Shown in pieces: positions 1 through 8,981 of a DNA stretch of 64,000 bases (the first letter of the stretch is position 1; every line of letters begins with the position of its first letter). Under the pieces are notes generated by a model. The model did not search any database, had not been told where the DNA came from, and saw only the letters and a program-made list of their open reading frames with translations. The position numbers and the translations under genes were made by a program. The stretch comes from Mycolicibacterium flavescens (GTDB lineage: Bacteria; Actinomycetota; Actinomycetes; Mycobacteriales; Mycobacteriaceae): the NCBI GenBank assembly GCA_900637135.1, contig LR134353.1, positions 4,340,001 to 4,404,000 on the forward strand, written 5' to 3'.

Positions 1-1
1 G

Positions 2-496
2 AGCCGCGAGTTCACCCTGCGCTGGAAGGACGCCGCCGAAATCGACTGGGGCACAATCATCCTGTTCGGTACCGGCATCATCTTCGGCTCGCTGATCTCC
101 TCGACCGGGCTAGCCGAGACCATCGGCACCTCCGTCAACGACGCGCTCGGCCTGACGAGCGGCATCGCGATCACCATCTTCGCGGTGATCCTGGCGATCA
201 TCGTCTCCGAAACCACGAGCAACACCGCGTCGGCCGCGGTGGTGGTGCCGATCGTGATACCGGTGGCGGTGGCCGCGGGCGTCAACCCGTTCGTGCCGGC
301 GCTGGCGGCGACGTTCGCGGCGTCGTTCGGCTTCATGCTGCCGGTGTCCACCCCACAGAACGCGATCGTCTACGGCTCGGGCGTCGTCCCGATCACAAAG
401 ATGATCCGCTCCGGCGTCGCGTTCGACATCGCGGGCGCTATCCTGATCATCATCTTGCTGCCGCTGATGATCAGCCTCTTGGGATTGGGTACATGA
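2..496 (+). CDS. SLC13/DASS-family dicarboxylate transporter, C-terminal part (truncated by window edge)
   Basis: Only the last 164 residues are inside the window; the reading frame is open from base 2. The segment is strongly hydrophobic with several membrane helices. It contains the two signatures of the divalent-anion sodium symporter family: an SNT-type motif (SETTSNTASAA) and a later PVSTPQNAIVYGSG motif, both part of the substrate and sodium site in known members. It would import dicarboxylates such as malate, succinate or tartrate across the cytoplasmic membrane. Its stop codon overlaps the start of the following dehydrogenase (ATGA at 493-496), so the two are translationally coupled, which suggests that the transporter supplies that enzyme's substrate. 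The substrate itself is inferred. Confidence 0.85.
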   Translation, partial: SREFTLRWKDAAEIDWGTIILFGTGIIFGSLISSTGLAETIGTSVNDALGLTSGIAITIFAVILAIIVSETTSNTASAAVVVPIVIPVAVAAGVNPFVPALAATFAASFGFMLPVSTPQNAIVYGSGVVPITKMIRSGVAFDIAGAILIIILLPLMISLLGLGT

Positions 497-1539
497 CCGA
501 TATCGCCGTCATTCCCGGTGACGGGATCGGTACCGAGGTTATCGCGTCGGCGCGCGCAGTGCTCGACGCGGTCGCGAAGAAACATGGAATCGCGTTGTCG
601 TACACCGAGTTCGACTGGTCGTGTCAACGATACGCGGCCGAGGGCGCGATGATGCCCGACGACGGAATCGAGACGCTGCGCGGGTTCGACGCCATCTTCC
701 TGGGCGCGGTCGGGTGGCCGGGCGTGCCCGACCACGTGTCGCTGTGGGGTCTGCTCATCCCGATCCGCCGCGCGTTCCGCCAGTACGTGAACATGCGGCC
801 GATCCGGGTGTTCGACGGCGTCGAAAGCCCGCTGCGCACGGCGCAGGATGTCGACTTCGTCGTGGTCCGCGAGAACGTCGAAGGTGAGTACAGCGAGATC
901 GGCGGACGGCTCAACCGCGGCTTTTCCGACGAAATGGCGGTCCAGGAGTCGGTTTTCACGCGCAACGGCGTCGGCCGCATCGCGGACTTCGCGTTCGAGC
1001 TCGCCCGCACCCGCCGCGGGTACGTGACGTCGGCGACCAAGTCCAACGGCATCGTACACACGCTGCCGTTCTGGGACGAGGTGGTCGCCGAGCGGGCGTC
1101 GCACTACCCCGACGTGCGGCTCGACAGTGAGCACATCGACGCGCTGGCCGCCAAATTCGTCCTGCAGCCACAGCGATTCGACGTCGTCGTCGGCTCGAAC
1201 CTGTTCGGCGACATCCTCAGTGACCTCGCCGCCGCGGTGGCGGGTTCGATCGGGATAGCTCCGTCGGCCAATCTCGACCCCACCAAGCAGTACCCGTCGA
1301 TGTTCGAACCCGTACACGGGTCGGCCCCCGACATCGCCGGGCAGGGCATCGCCAACCCGATCGGCGCGGTGTGGTCGGCGGCGCTGATGCTCGAGCATCT
1401 CGGGCACGCGGACGCCGCCGGTGAGGTGATGGGGGCCATCGAGTCGACACTGGCCGCACCGGAGACCCGCACCGGAGACCTCGGCGGGCGGGCGTCGACC
1501 GCCGAAGTGACCGACGCGCTCGTCGCGCGATTGGGGTGA
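493..1539 (+). CDS. Isocitrate/isopropylmalate-family dehydrogenase, probably D-malate or tartrate dehydrogenase
   Basis: A 348-residue member of the NAD-dependent beta-decarboxylating dehydrogenase family. It starts with IPGDGIGTEV (nucleotide-binding strand), has REN-type substrate-binding residues (VVRENVEGEY, about 125-134), the catalytic Lys region (SATKSNG, about 180), and the metal/NAD motif GSNLFGDILSDLAA (about 235) followed by EPVHGSAPDIAG (about 273). Length and motifs fit the tartrate/D-malate dehydrogenase branch (TtuC/DmlA) better than LeuB or Icd. It would oxidatively decarboxylate D-malate, or act on tartrate, to feed pyruvate or oxaloacetate into central metabolism. Coupling to a dicarboxylate transporter supports a catabolic role rather than leucine synthesis. 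The exact substrate cannot be fixed from sequence. Confidence 0.85.
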   Translation: MTDIAVIPGDGIGTEVIASARAVLDAVAKKHGIALSYTEFDWSCQRYAAEGAMMPDDGIETLRGFDAIFLGAVGWPGVPDHVSLWGLLIPIRRAFRQYVNMRPIRVFDGVESPLRTAQDVDFVVVRENVEGEYSEIGGRLNRGFSDEMAVQESVFTRNGVGRIADFAFELARTRRGYVTSATKSNGIVHTLPFWDEVVAERASHYPDVRLDSEHIDALAAKFVLQPQRFDVVVGSNLFGDILSDLAAAVAGSIGIAPSANLDPTKQYPSMFEPVHGSAPDIAGQGIANPIGAVWSAALMLEHLGHADAAGEVMGAIESTLAAPETRTGDLGGRASTAEVTDALVARLG

Positions 1540-1684
1540 CCGACCCCAGCAAACTCCCGTGCTTCACCGACACCCCGCAGAGACGCTCCCAAAATTCGTG
1601 CGTCTAGGGGTATCTCGGCGATGGTAATGTTGGCCGGCAAACATGTGTGTCCCCTGGACCGTCGGCGAGCGTTGGGAAAGGCGA

Positions 1685-2008
1685 ATGAGCGACAATCTGC
1701 GGGTAGACCCGTTGGAGGTCCGGATGGCCGCCGACCACGTCAACGCGGCCGCCGACAGCCTCAGGTCTGCCCACGGCACCGCGCACGAGCGAATGGGCGC
1801 CGCCGCGCCCGGCTGGATCGGATCGAGCGCCCCGGGACTCTCAGCAACCACCACGAAGTGGGAAGAGGAGTCCGCCGCGCATTACACCGAACTCCTCAAA
1901 CACGCCGAGGATCTGCGCTCGGCAGCGGAGAAGTATGTCCGCACCGATGACAACGCCGCTACCGAAATCGACTCTACGGGAGCGAATCTGGGCACCATGG
2001 GGCTCTGA
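1685..2008 (+). CDS. EspC-like type VII secretion target protein
   Basis: A 107-residue helical protein of the ESX secretion-target family (EspC/DUF2580 type). The start at ATG 1685 is chosen because a GGGAAAGG ribosome site lies just upstream and homologues begin with a short MSDxLxV-type leader. It has the family's helix-turn-helix layout with WIGSSAPGL at the turn. A YVRTD motif near residue 90 matches the YxxxD/E export signal of ESX substrates. It is followed after three bases by a large WXG-containing protein, so the two are probably co-expressed and exported together, this one acting as the small partner. No ESX core genes are in the window, so the secretion machine must be encoded elsewhere. 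Confidence 0.75.
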   Translation: MSDNLRVDPLEVRMAADHVNAAADSLRSAHGTAHERMGAAAPGWIGSSAPGLSATTTKWEEESAAHYTELLKHAEDLRSAAEKYVRTDDNAATEIDSTGANLGTMGL

Positions 2009-2011
2009 CCC

Positions 2012-4306
2012 GTGGACATGACGTTGGCCGACGTTGCGCGTTGGCAACCCGAGCAGATCGACGAGGTGTCCAAGGCGGCGGCGCACCGGGCCGGCACCAG
2101 CGGTGAGACGGCCGAGGCGCTGCGCAATCTTTCGGTGTTCGGGACGTGGAAGGGCCGGTCCGGCGAGGCCGCGCAGCAGGCCATCGAGCAGTCGGCCACC
2201 AAGCTCAACACCACGCAGAAGGAAGCGATTCTGGTGTCGCTGGGCGCTCAGAAAGCCGCGGCCGATGCCCGCGCGGTCAAGAACGACCTCAACAGCCTCA
2301 TCGACTACGCGGCCGCCGCGCCGGCGGTGCAGCTCGACCTGAACACCGGCACGGTCACTCCCCCCGACACGACCGGGTGGACCGATGAGGAGATCGCGCA
2401 GCTCGAGAAGAAGATGGCCGAGGTGGAGAACCGCGCGGTCGCGGTGCTGGCTGCCGCAGAAGAGGTCGACGGCGACCTGGCCCGGGTGCTGTCCGCGGCC
2501 ACCGGCGGCGATCCGGACACGCCCGCCGAGCAGGGCAGCGCCGACGGCGAATCGCTGCAGGACGGGGAGCTCACCCCCGAAGAGCTCGCACGCCTTCAGG
2601 AGAACACCACGCTGACTCCGCAGGAGCAGGAAGCGTTGGCGCGCGGCGAGTTGGTGCTGCCGGCCAGCCAGATGGACTACCTGAACCAGCTGTCGCGGTC
2701 GCTGGATGGCAAGAGCCCCGCCGAGATTCGCGCGATGATGGACAAACTCGGCCCGAACGGCGGACGTGTCGCCGACGCTTTGCAGCTGGTGTCCAACGAG
2801 AACATCACCGTCGCCGGAGCCAGCCCCGACGCCAAACCGGGCGACGCCGGCTATGTACCCACCCGCGGTGGCATGCAGAACCTGCCGTCGGGCATCCGCG
2901 AAACATTCGAGGCGCCGCTGCGCGGACCCACCGCCCCCACCGCCGGAACCAACGACAAGGGCAACCCCACCCTCGAGTGGCCCGACCCGTACAAGCCGTT
3001 CCCGCACCTCGACGAATACCGCGATGTCGCTGCGATCGTGTCCGCCGGTGACGCCAAGCTGCAGCAGGGCACCGCCTTGGACAACGCGCTGCTGGACAAG
3101 TCCGAGCAGATCCTGCAGAACATGCACGAAGCACCCGACATCGCCTGGAAAGAGGACATCGGACTGGGCCAGCGTCTCGTGGACCCCACCGTGCAGGACA
3201 TGCTCAACGCCGCAGGACGCGACCCGATGGCCGTCCACGACGCGCTGGCCGGAGCGGACGGCAAGACGCCCAACGGCGGCTTCATCGAGGACCTGTTCAC
3301 CCACCATTGGGCCGACAACGGTGCGGCGGCAGGCAATCTGCTCAACGGCACCGGCACCGGCGCCGTCCCGACGGACCTGGCCGATCCCACCCAGGCGTTC
3401 CAGGCCGAGCAGGCGGGACAGACCATGCACGCGGTCGACAAGTGGGCCGGGGAAAACTCCCCGCGGTTGCTCGACATTCCCGGCACCGACGGACAGTCGC
3501 TCGGACAGGTCAATCCCGACCTCGCGCGTGCGCTCGCCGACGCCAACAAGCCGTATATCGACGACATGCTGGGCAATCCGCTCGACAACACCCGCGGGTT
3601 CGCACCGCTCGACGATCTGAAGAATCCCGAGATGCCGGTCACCCGGGACCTTTTCGCGGTCATCGACACCGACCCCCAGGCCGCCGCCACCCTGAACAGT
3701 CAGGCCTACCTCAACGGCATGCAGTACCAAGCGAACTTCGAGCAGTCCGTCATCGACGGCGGCACCGTCGACACCGCGGATCTGCAGTCGGCGGGCACGT
3801 TGCGCGGCATCATCGACTCCGGTGCCAACATCGCCGACAACGACGCGATCAAGTACGGCAACCTGCAAGAGGTCCGCGCGTATGAGAGCCGCCAAGAGTG
3901 GTTCGAGTTCGCCAAGACGGTCGGCGGTGAAATCCCCGGTGTCAAAACATTTCTCGAGTGGCACGACAAGATCGGCGGCGACATTTTGCACGACATCTTC
4001 GTCGGGGATGCGCCGGTGCCGAACGACCCGACCTATATCGTCCAGGAGAGTTCCGAAGCGCTGCAGTATGCGGTCGCCCAGCGGTTGCTCGACAACAACA
4101 TCGGCGATCCGCGGTTCTTCGCCGAGGCCGGGTTGATCGATCCGGGCACCGGCCAGCTCAAACCGCTCGAGGACGGCTTCGCCGACTTCCGGACCGCGCT
4201 CACCACCTACTTCAACGGAATCGATCCGACGGTGAAGATCGGCATCGAGGACTACGAGGACGCCTACCGTGACGCCCTGCCCCGCCCGCCGGCTCACACG
4301 GGATAG
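2012..4306 (+). CDS. Large ESX-associated effector-like protein (mycobacterial TPR-region family)
   Basis: A 764-residue protein that directly follows the EspC-like gene. The GTG at 2012 lies three bases after the previous stop; ATG 2018 is an alternative. The first ~90 residues are helical and contain a W-K-G turn (TWKGRSGEAAQQ), as in WXG100-type secretion domains. The middle is alanine/aspartate-rich and acidic, with a proline-rich stretch around residues 300-330. The C-terminal ~250 residues look globular. I recognise the layout from mycobacterial proteins usually described only as TPR-repeat-region proteins, and I see no catalytic motif that assigns an activity. Pairing with the EspC-like adaptor indicates a type VII secretion substrate. 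No clear immunity gene follows; the next gene is an SRPBCC protein on its own promoter. Confidence 0.65.
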   Translation: MDMTLADVARWQPEQIDEVSKAAAHRAGTSGETAEALRNLSVFGTWKGRSGEAAQQAIEQSATKLNTTQKEAILVSLGAQKAAADARAVKNDLNSLIDYAAAAPAVQLDLNTGTVTPPDTTGWTDEEIAQLEKKMAEVENRAVAVLAAAEEVDGDLARVLSAATGGDPDTPAEQGSADGESLQDGELTPEELARLQENTTLTPQEQEALARGELVLPASQMDYLNQLSRSLDGKSPAEIRAMMDKLGPNGGRVADALQLVSNENITVAGASPDAKPGDAGYVPTRGGMQNLPSGIRETFEAPLRGPTAPTAGTNDKGNPTLEWPDPYKPFPHLDEYRDVAAIVSAGDAKLQQGTALDNALLDKSEQILQNMHEAPDIAWKEDIGLGQRLVDPTVQDMLNAAGRDPMAVHDALAGADGKTPNGGFIEDLFTHHWADNGAAAGNLLNGTGTGAVPTDLADPTQAFQAEQAGQTMHAVDKWAGENSPRLLDIPGTDGQSLGQVNPDLARALADANKPYIDDMLGNPLDNTRGFAPLDDLKNPEMPVTRDLFAVIDTDPQAAATLNSQAYLNGMQYQANFEQSVIDGGTVDTADLQSAGTLRGIIDSGANIADNDAIKYGNLQEVRAYESRQEWFEFAKTVGGEIPGVKTFLEWHDKIGGDILHDIFVGDAPVPNDPTYIVQESSEALQYAVAQRLLDNNIGDPRFFAEAGLIDPGTGQLKPLEDGFADFRTALTTYFNGIDPTVKIGIEDYEDAYRDALPRPPAHTG

Positions 4307-4335
4307 GTTCGCCTGACGGCGTCGTAAGTTTCACG

Positions 4336-4341
4336 TACGGT
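4336..4341 (+). promoter_or_regulatory. -10 box of a leaderless promoter for the SRPBCC gene
   Basis: TACGGT ends six bases before the GTG at 4348. A CTGACG -35-like hexamer lies 17 bases upstream at 4313-4318. The spacing predicts transcription starting at or next to the GTG. Confidence 0.5.
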
Positions 4342-4347
4342 GGGGCC

Positions 4348-4794
4348 GTGGCCGAAGCCGACCGCAGCCGCGTCATTGCCGCGAGCCCGACGCAGATCTG
4401 GGATGTACTCGCCGATTTCGGCGCCATCGCGTCGTGGCTCGACGTCGATCACTCCTCCATCCTGACGCGCGGTCCGGACGGCGCGTTGGTCGGAACGGCG
4501 CGGCGCGTGCAGATCGGGCGCAACACCCTGGTCGAAACCGTCACCGAATGCGATCCGCAGTATGTCCTCGCCTACGAGATCGCGGGCCTGCCCAAGGTCT
4601 TGGGCACGGTCAGCAACCGCTGGAAACTCGAACCGACCAGCGGTGGCGAGACGGTCGTGACGATCACCAGCACCGTGCGCAAGGGCCGCGGCAGAACGCA
4701 GCAACTCGTCGAACGGTTAGCCAGCCGGGCGTTGGCCCGCGGATCCGACAAGATGCTCGCCGCGCTGGCGAAGCGATTGGAGAACACCCCATGA
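4348..4794 (+). CDS. SRPBCC (START/polyketide-cyclase-like) family protein
   Basis: A 148-residue protein with the SRPBCC layout: an N-terminal strand and helix (ADRSRVIAASPTQIWDVLAD), a beta sheet around a hydrophobic pocket, and a long C-terminal helix (residues ~115-145) that would cover the pocket. Such proteins bind or transform hydrophobic ligands; the ligand here is unknown. The GTG start sits six bases after a TACGGT box, fitting a leaderless transcript. The stop overlaps the start of the sulfatase gene (ATGA at 4791-4794), so the two proteins are co-translated and may act on related lipid or sterol-like substrates. That link is inference only. Confidence 0.8.
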   Translation: MAEADRSRVIAASPTQIWDVLADFGAIASWLDVDHSSILTRGPDGALVGTARRVQIGRNTLVETVTECDPQYVLAYEIAGLPKVLGTVSNRWKLEPTSGGETVVTITSTVRKGRGRTQQLVERLASRALARGSDKMLAALAKRLENTP

Positions 4795-6545
4795 CAGATC
4801 GGCCCGACATCATCATCGTGATGACCGACGAGGAGCGCGCGGTTCCGCCTTACGAGGCACCCGACGTCCTCGCCTGGCGCCGAGAGACGCTCACCGGTCG
4901 CAAGTGGTTCGACGAGCACGGCGTGAGCTTTCAACGGCACTACACCGGATCGCTGGCCTGCGTGCCCAGCCGCCCGACGATCTTCACAGGCCAGTACCCC
5001 GACCTGCACGGCGTCACCCAGACCGACGGCATCGGCAAGACCGCCGACGACTCCCGGATGCGCTGGCTGCGCCCCAACGAGGTGCCCACGCTCGGCAACT
5101 GGTTCCGCGCGGCCGGCTACGACACGCACTACGACGGCAAGTGGCACATCTCGCACGCCGACCTGACGGACCCCGCCACCGGTGAGCCGCTGGCCACCAA
5201 CGACGCCGACGGCGTCGTCGACCCGAAGGCGGTGCATCGCTACCTCGACGCCGATCCGCTTGGACCGTACGGGTTTTCGGGTTGGGTCGGCCCGGAACCG
5301 CACGGCGCCCCACTGGCCAACGCGGGGCTCCGGCGCGATCCGCTGATCGCCGACCGCGTGGTGGCGTGGCTGCGGGACCGCTACGACCGCCGCCGTGCGG
5401 GAGACGTCGACGCCATGCGGCCGTTCCTGCTGGTGGCCAGCTTCGTCAACCCGCACGACATCGTGCTGTTCCCGGCGTGGCAACGGCGCAGTCCGGTGCG
5501 CCCGTCGCCGCTCGACCCTCCGCCGATCCCGCCGGCGCCGACCGCCGACGAGGACCTGTCGACCAAACCCGCCGCGCAGATCGCCTACCGGGAGGCCTAC
5601 TACTCGGGCTACGGACCGGCTCCGGCCATCGACCGCACCTACACCCGTCAGGCCCAGCGGTACCGGGACCTGTACTACCGGCTGCACGCCGAGGTCGACG
5701 CCCCGATCGATCGCGTGCGACGCGCGGTCACCGAGGGTGGCTCGCAGAACGCGGTGCTGGTCCGCACCTCGGATCACGGCGACCTGCTCGGCGCGCACGG
5801 CGGACTGCACCAGAAATGGTTCAACCTGTACGACGAGGCGACGCGGGTGCCGTTCGTGGTGGCGCGGATCGGCGACCAGGCCACGCAGCCGCGGACGGTG
5901 ACGGCGCCGACGTCGCACGTGGACATCGTCCCGACGTTGTTGGGCGCCGCCGGTGTCGACGTCGAGGCGGCGGCGGCGAAGCTGGCCGAGACCTTCTCCG
6001 AGGTGCACGACCTGCCGGGCCGCAATCTGATGCCGGTGGTCGACGGCGCGGCGGTGGACGAATCGCGAGCGGTGTACCTGATGACCCGCGACAACGTGCT
6101 CGAGGGTGATACCGGCGCATCCGGTATGGCCCGCAAGCTGAAGATGTCGACGAAACCTCCTGCACCTCTGCGGATTCGGGTTCCGGCGCACGTCGCGTCC
6201 AACTTTGAGGGACTGGTGGTGCGCGTCGACCAGGCCGGCGGCCAGGGGCATCTGTGGAAGCTGGTGCGGACGTTCGACGATCCGGCGACGTGGACCGAGC
6301 CGGGAGTGCGTCATCTCGCGGCCAACGGCATCGGCGGCGAGGCCTATCGGACTTCGCCGCTCGACGACCAGTGGGAGCTGTACGACCTGACCGACGACCC
6401 GACCGAGGCCCGTAACCGGTGGACCGATCCGGACCTGCACGACCTGCGTCAGCACCTGCGCATGCAGCTCAAGCAGGCCCGCGCGGAATCCATCCCGGAG
6501 CGCAACAGTCCCTGGCCGTACACCTCGCGCCGTTCCCGAATGTGA
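4791..6545 (+). CDS. Formylglycine-dependent sulfatase-like hydrolase
   Basis: A 584-residue alkaline-phosphatase-superfamily enzyme. The N-terminal IIIVMTDEER supplies the metal-binding aspartates. The sulfatase signature CVPSRPTIFTGQYP (about residue 56) contains the Cys that is converted to formylglycine in the C-x-P-S-R motif. A later TSDHGDLLGAHGG motif supplies the other metal ligands. It would hydrolyse a sulfate ester, or possibly a phosphonate or phosphodiester, as some relatives do. No signal peptide is seen, so it is probably cytoplasmic. The start is the ATG at 4791, overlapping the SRPBCC stop. The Cys-type active site requires a formylglycine-generating enzyme; one is encoded at 14349-15224. 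The natural substrate is unknown. Confidence 0.9.
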   Translation: MTDRPDIIIVMTDEERAVPPYEAPDVLAWRRETLTGRKWFDEHGVSFQRHYTGSLACVPSRPTIFTGQYPDLHGVTQTDGIGKTADDSRMRWLRPNEVPTLGNWFRAAGYDTHYDGKWHISHADLTDPATGEPLATNDADGVVDPKAVHRYLDADPLGPYGFSGWVGPEPHGAPLANAGLRRDPLIADRVVAWLRDRYDRRRAGDVDAMRPFLLVASFVNPHDIVLFPAWQRRSPVRPSPLDPPPIPPAPTADEDLSTKPAAQIAYREAYYSGYGPAPAIDRTYTRQAQRYRDLYYRLHAEVDAPIDRVRRAVTEGGSQNAVLVRTSDHGDLLGAHGGLHQKWFNLYDEATRVPFVVARIGDQATQPRTVTAPTSHVDIVPTLLGAAGVDVEAAAAKLAETFSEVHDLPGRNLMPVVDGAAVDESRAVYLMTRDNVLEGDTGASGMARKLKMSTKPPAPLRIRVPAHVASNFEGLVVRVDQAGGQGHLWKLVRTFDDPATWTEPGVRHLAANGIGGEAYRTSPLDDQWELYDLTDDPTEARNRWTDPDLHDLRQHLRMQLKQARAESIPERNSPWPYTSRRSRM

Positions 6546-6942
6546 ATCCTCGGCGGGATCCGCGACTCGAACCCGCCATCCGTTCACCTTCGGGGTCGGG
6601 TGACTCCGGCGCAGTTGACTTTCTCTGCCAAATGTTTGCTGACCGCCGAACCAAGCCTGTACCGTTCTTCTCGGGTTGATATCCCAGCCTTGCGGAAATC
6701 GTCACGGCGGCGATCCGACTTCCCCGCCGACAATGGCACAGCCACCACCTCAGCCGTAACGCGGCGCGCTGCCACCACCAGCGCTCCCGAGGTGAGTACA
6801 GTCGGGATGCCTGACAAGCTCCGCACCTCGCTTCGGCCGAAGCGACGGATCACCTAGGTAGACGAAATCGTCCAGCAACCGCTGCCGGGCTACCGCAACA
6901 CCTACATACGGCGTCGTCACGTCGCGGGCTAAAGGATCTTTA
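6546..6942 (+). other. Intergenic region with a 16-bp palindrome and a possible leader peptide
   Basis: No convincing gene. It holds a perfect palindrome CGCTTCGGCCGAAGCG at 6829-6844, inside a 16-residue reading frame (6807-6857) that follows a TACAGT box (6797-6802). Just before the next gene an inverted repeat CTAAAG-GAT-CTTTAG (6929-6943) overlaps its AAAGGA ribosome site and could partly hide it. Confidence 0.4.
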
Positions 6943-8577
6943 GTGAGTCAATTTACCGAGACGATGTACCGGAACGCCCGGTGGAGCACCAGGGGGATGG
7001 TCACCGGTGAGCCGGTCGCCCCCGTGCGGCATACCTGGGCGGAAGTCAACGAACGGGCCAGCCGGATCTCGGGCGGGCTGGCCGCGGCGGGTATCGGACA
7101 CGGCGACGCGATCGCCGTGCTGGCCGGCGCGCCGGTGGAGATCGCGCCGACCGCCCAGGGCACCTGGATGCGCGGCGCCAGCCTGACCATGCTGCACCAA
7201 CCCACTCCCCGCACCGATTTGCTGCGCTGGGCCGACGAGACCACCGCCGTCATCAACATGATCTCCGCGAAGGCCGTGGTGATCAGCGACCCGTTCATGG
7301 CCGCCGCCCCTGTGCTGGAGGGGCTGGGCATGACGGTGCTGACCATCGAGACACTGCTGACAGGCGCTTCCATCGACCCGGTGGAAACCACCGACGACGA
7401 CGTCGCACTGATGCAACTGACGTCGGGGTCGACGGGTTCGCCGAAAGCCGTTCAGATCACCCACGCCAACATCGTCGCCAATGCCGAGGCCATGACGGTC
7501 GGTTGCGAATTCGACGTCGACAACGACGTAATCGTCAGTTGGCTGCCCTGTTTCCACGATATGGGGATGACGGGCTATCTGACCGTACCGATGTACTTCG
7601 GCGCCGAGCTGGTCAAGATCACACCGGTCGACTTCCTGAACGATACGCTGTTGTGGGCCAAGCTGATTCACAAATACAAGGGCACCATGACGGCCGCGCC
7701 CAACTTCGCCTACACGCTGTTCGCGAAGCGGCTACGACGGCAGGCCACACCTGGCGAGTACGACCTGTCGTCGCTGCGTTGGGCGCTCTCGGGCGCCGAA
7801 CAGGTGGACCCGCAAGACGTCGAGGATCTCTGCGAGGCGGGCAAACCGTTCGGGTTGCGACCCGAGGCGATCGTCCCGGCATACGGAATGGCAGAAACGA
7901 CGGTGGCCGTGTCGTTTTCCGAATGCGGCCGCGGGATGGCGGTCGACGAGGTCGACGCCGACCTGCTGGCAGTGCTGCACCGCGCGGTGCCCGCGAGCAA
8001 GGGTCGCACCCGTCGGCTGGTCAGGCTCGGCCGGCCCTTGGATGGTCTCGAGGTACGGGTCATCGACGAGGACGGCGCAGACCTGCCTCCACGCGGCGTC
8101 GGCGTCCTAGAAGTGCGTGGCGACCCCGTGACCCGGGGCTACACCACCGCTGCGGGCTTCATCCCGGCGCAGGACAAACGCGGCTGGTACGACACCGGCG
8201 ACCTGGGCTACCTCACCGAGGACGGCGAGATCGTGGTGTGCGGACGCGTCAAGGACGTCATCATCATGGCCGGTCGCAACATCTATCCGACCGACATCGA
8301 ACGTGCCGCCGGTCGCGTCGACGGGGTGCGGCCCGGCTGTGCAGTGGCGGTGCGGTTGGATGCCGGATTGTCGCGGGAATCGTTTGCGGTGGCTGTCGAG
8401 TGCAAGAACTTCGAGGACCCCAACGAGGTACGCCGCGTGGAGCGGCAGGTCACGCATGAGGTCTTCGCCGAGGTCGACGTGAGACCCCGCAACGTCGTGG
8501 TGCTCGCCCCGGGCATGATCCCGAAGACACCGTCCGGCAAGTTGCGGCGTGCACACGCGTTGGCGCTCGTGAGCTGA
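6943..8577 (+). CDS. Acyl-activating enzyme (FadD-like fatty-acyl-AMP/CoA ligase)
   Basis: A 544-residue ANL-superfamily adenylating enzyme. The P-loop-like motif is LTSGSTGSPK (about residue 158), the ATP site YGMAETT (about 310), the adenylate-binding YDTGDLGYL (about 415) with GRVKDVIIMAGRNIYP after it, and the C-terminal catalytic Lys in TPSGKLRR (about 530). It would activate a fatty acid as acyl-AMP and pass it to CoA or to a carrier protein. Motifs are closest to mycobacterial FadD/FAAL proteins. Whether it is a CoA or an AMP ligase depends on an insertion I cannot judge without alignment. The GTG start has AAAGGA ten bases upstream. No polyketide synthase is adjacent, so its product pathway is open. 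Confidence 0.85.
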   Translation: MSQFTETMYRNARWSTRGMVTGEPVAPVRHTWAEVNERASRISGGLAAAGIGHGDAIAVLAGAPVEIAPTAQGTWMRGASLTMLHQPTPRTDLLRWADETTAVINMISAKAVVISDPFMAAAPVLEGLGMTVLTIETLLTGASIDPVETTDDDVALMQLTSGSTGSPKAVQITHANIVANAEAMTVGCEFDVDNDVIVSWLPCFHDMGMTGYLTVPMYFGAELVKITPVDFLNDTLLWAKLIHKYKGTMTAAPNFAYTLFAKRLRRQATPGEYDLSSLRWALSGAEQVDPQDVEDLCEAGKPFGLRPEAIVPAYGMAETTVAVSFSECGRGMAVDEVDADLLAVLHRAVPASKGRTRRLVRLGRPLDGLEVRVIDEDGADLPPRGVGVLEVRGDPVTRGYTTAAGFIPAQDKRGWYDTGDLGYLTEDGEIVVCGRVKDVIIMAGRNIYPTDIERAAGRVDGVRPGCAVAVRLDAGLSRESFAVAVECKNFEDPNEVRRVERQVTHEVFAEVDVRPRNVVVLAPGMIPKTPSGKLRRAHALALVS

Positions 8578-8755
8578 TACCGCCGCGCGCGAAGGGTAAA
8601 TTCGTAATCCACCCTGGCGGTTTACGACGCGCAACCCGGACGGCGATCGACCTCGGAGGCCGAGCTGTCGGCCGCACATCGCGACGCCGACGAAGCCGAC
8701 CTGTACGCCGGCCATGCGGGGTGACCGGGTTGGTGGCGGATGCACATCAGATGAC

Positions 8756-8943
8756 GATCTGCTCGCGGATGTGGCGCAGTTCGCCGCGTGGGCGATACCC
8801 GGCGTCGACGGCTCGGCATCGCGCTGAAGCAGCTCCGCGACGGTACACCGCCCATCGAGGCGTGGGCGGCCACGGTGGGGTTCGTCAACGAGATCGACCG
8901 CGTCCAGTAGGAAGAGCTGCACGAAGGACCGTGGTCGTGCATC
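8756..8943 (+). pseudogene. Decayed GAF-domain (GAF/ANTAR-type) regulator fragment
   Basis: The translation resembles the GAF domain of mycobacterial GAF-ANTAR regulators but is broken. Frame 2 gives LLADVAQFAAWAIPGVDGSA and stops at 8825-8827. Frame 1 continues directly with LKQLRDGTPPIEAWAAT and FVNEIDRVQ, then meets TAG at 8908-8910 where the family has the Tyr of QYELxEGPC. After the stop EELHEGP is still readable. One frameshift and one nonsense change are therefore visible, with the rest of the gene missing. The flanks 8578-8755 and 8944-8981 hold nothing else I recognise. Confidence 0.55.
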
Positions 8944-8981
8944 TCTGCATCACCCCGGTCGGCCACGGATCCGGCAGACCC

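Noticed and set aside
370..1407. Long minus-strand open frame antisense to the dehydrogenase
   Set aside because: Arg/His/Asp-rich composition typical of a GC-rich shadow frame; the plus strand encodes a complete dehydrogenase.
1841..4297. 818-codon minus-strand open frame antisense to the ESX effector
   Set aside because: Low-complexity Val/Gly/Arg/Leu translation with no ribosome site; shadow of the plus-strand gene.
6551..6585. Second T-arm-like stretch (CGACTCGAACCCGCC)
   Set aside because: No complementary stems or anticodon arm could be drawn on either strand.
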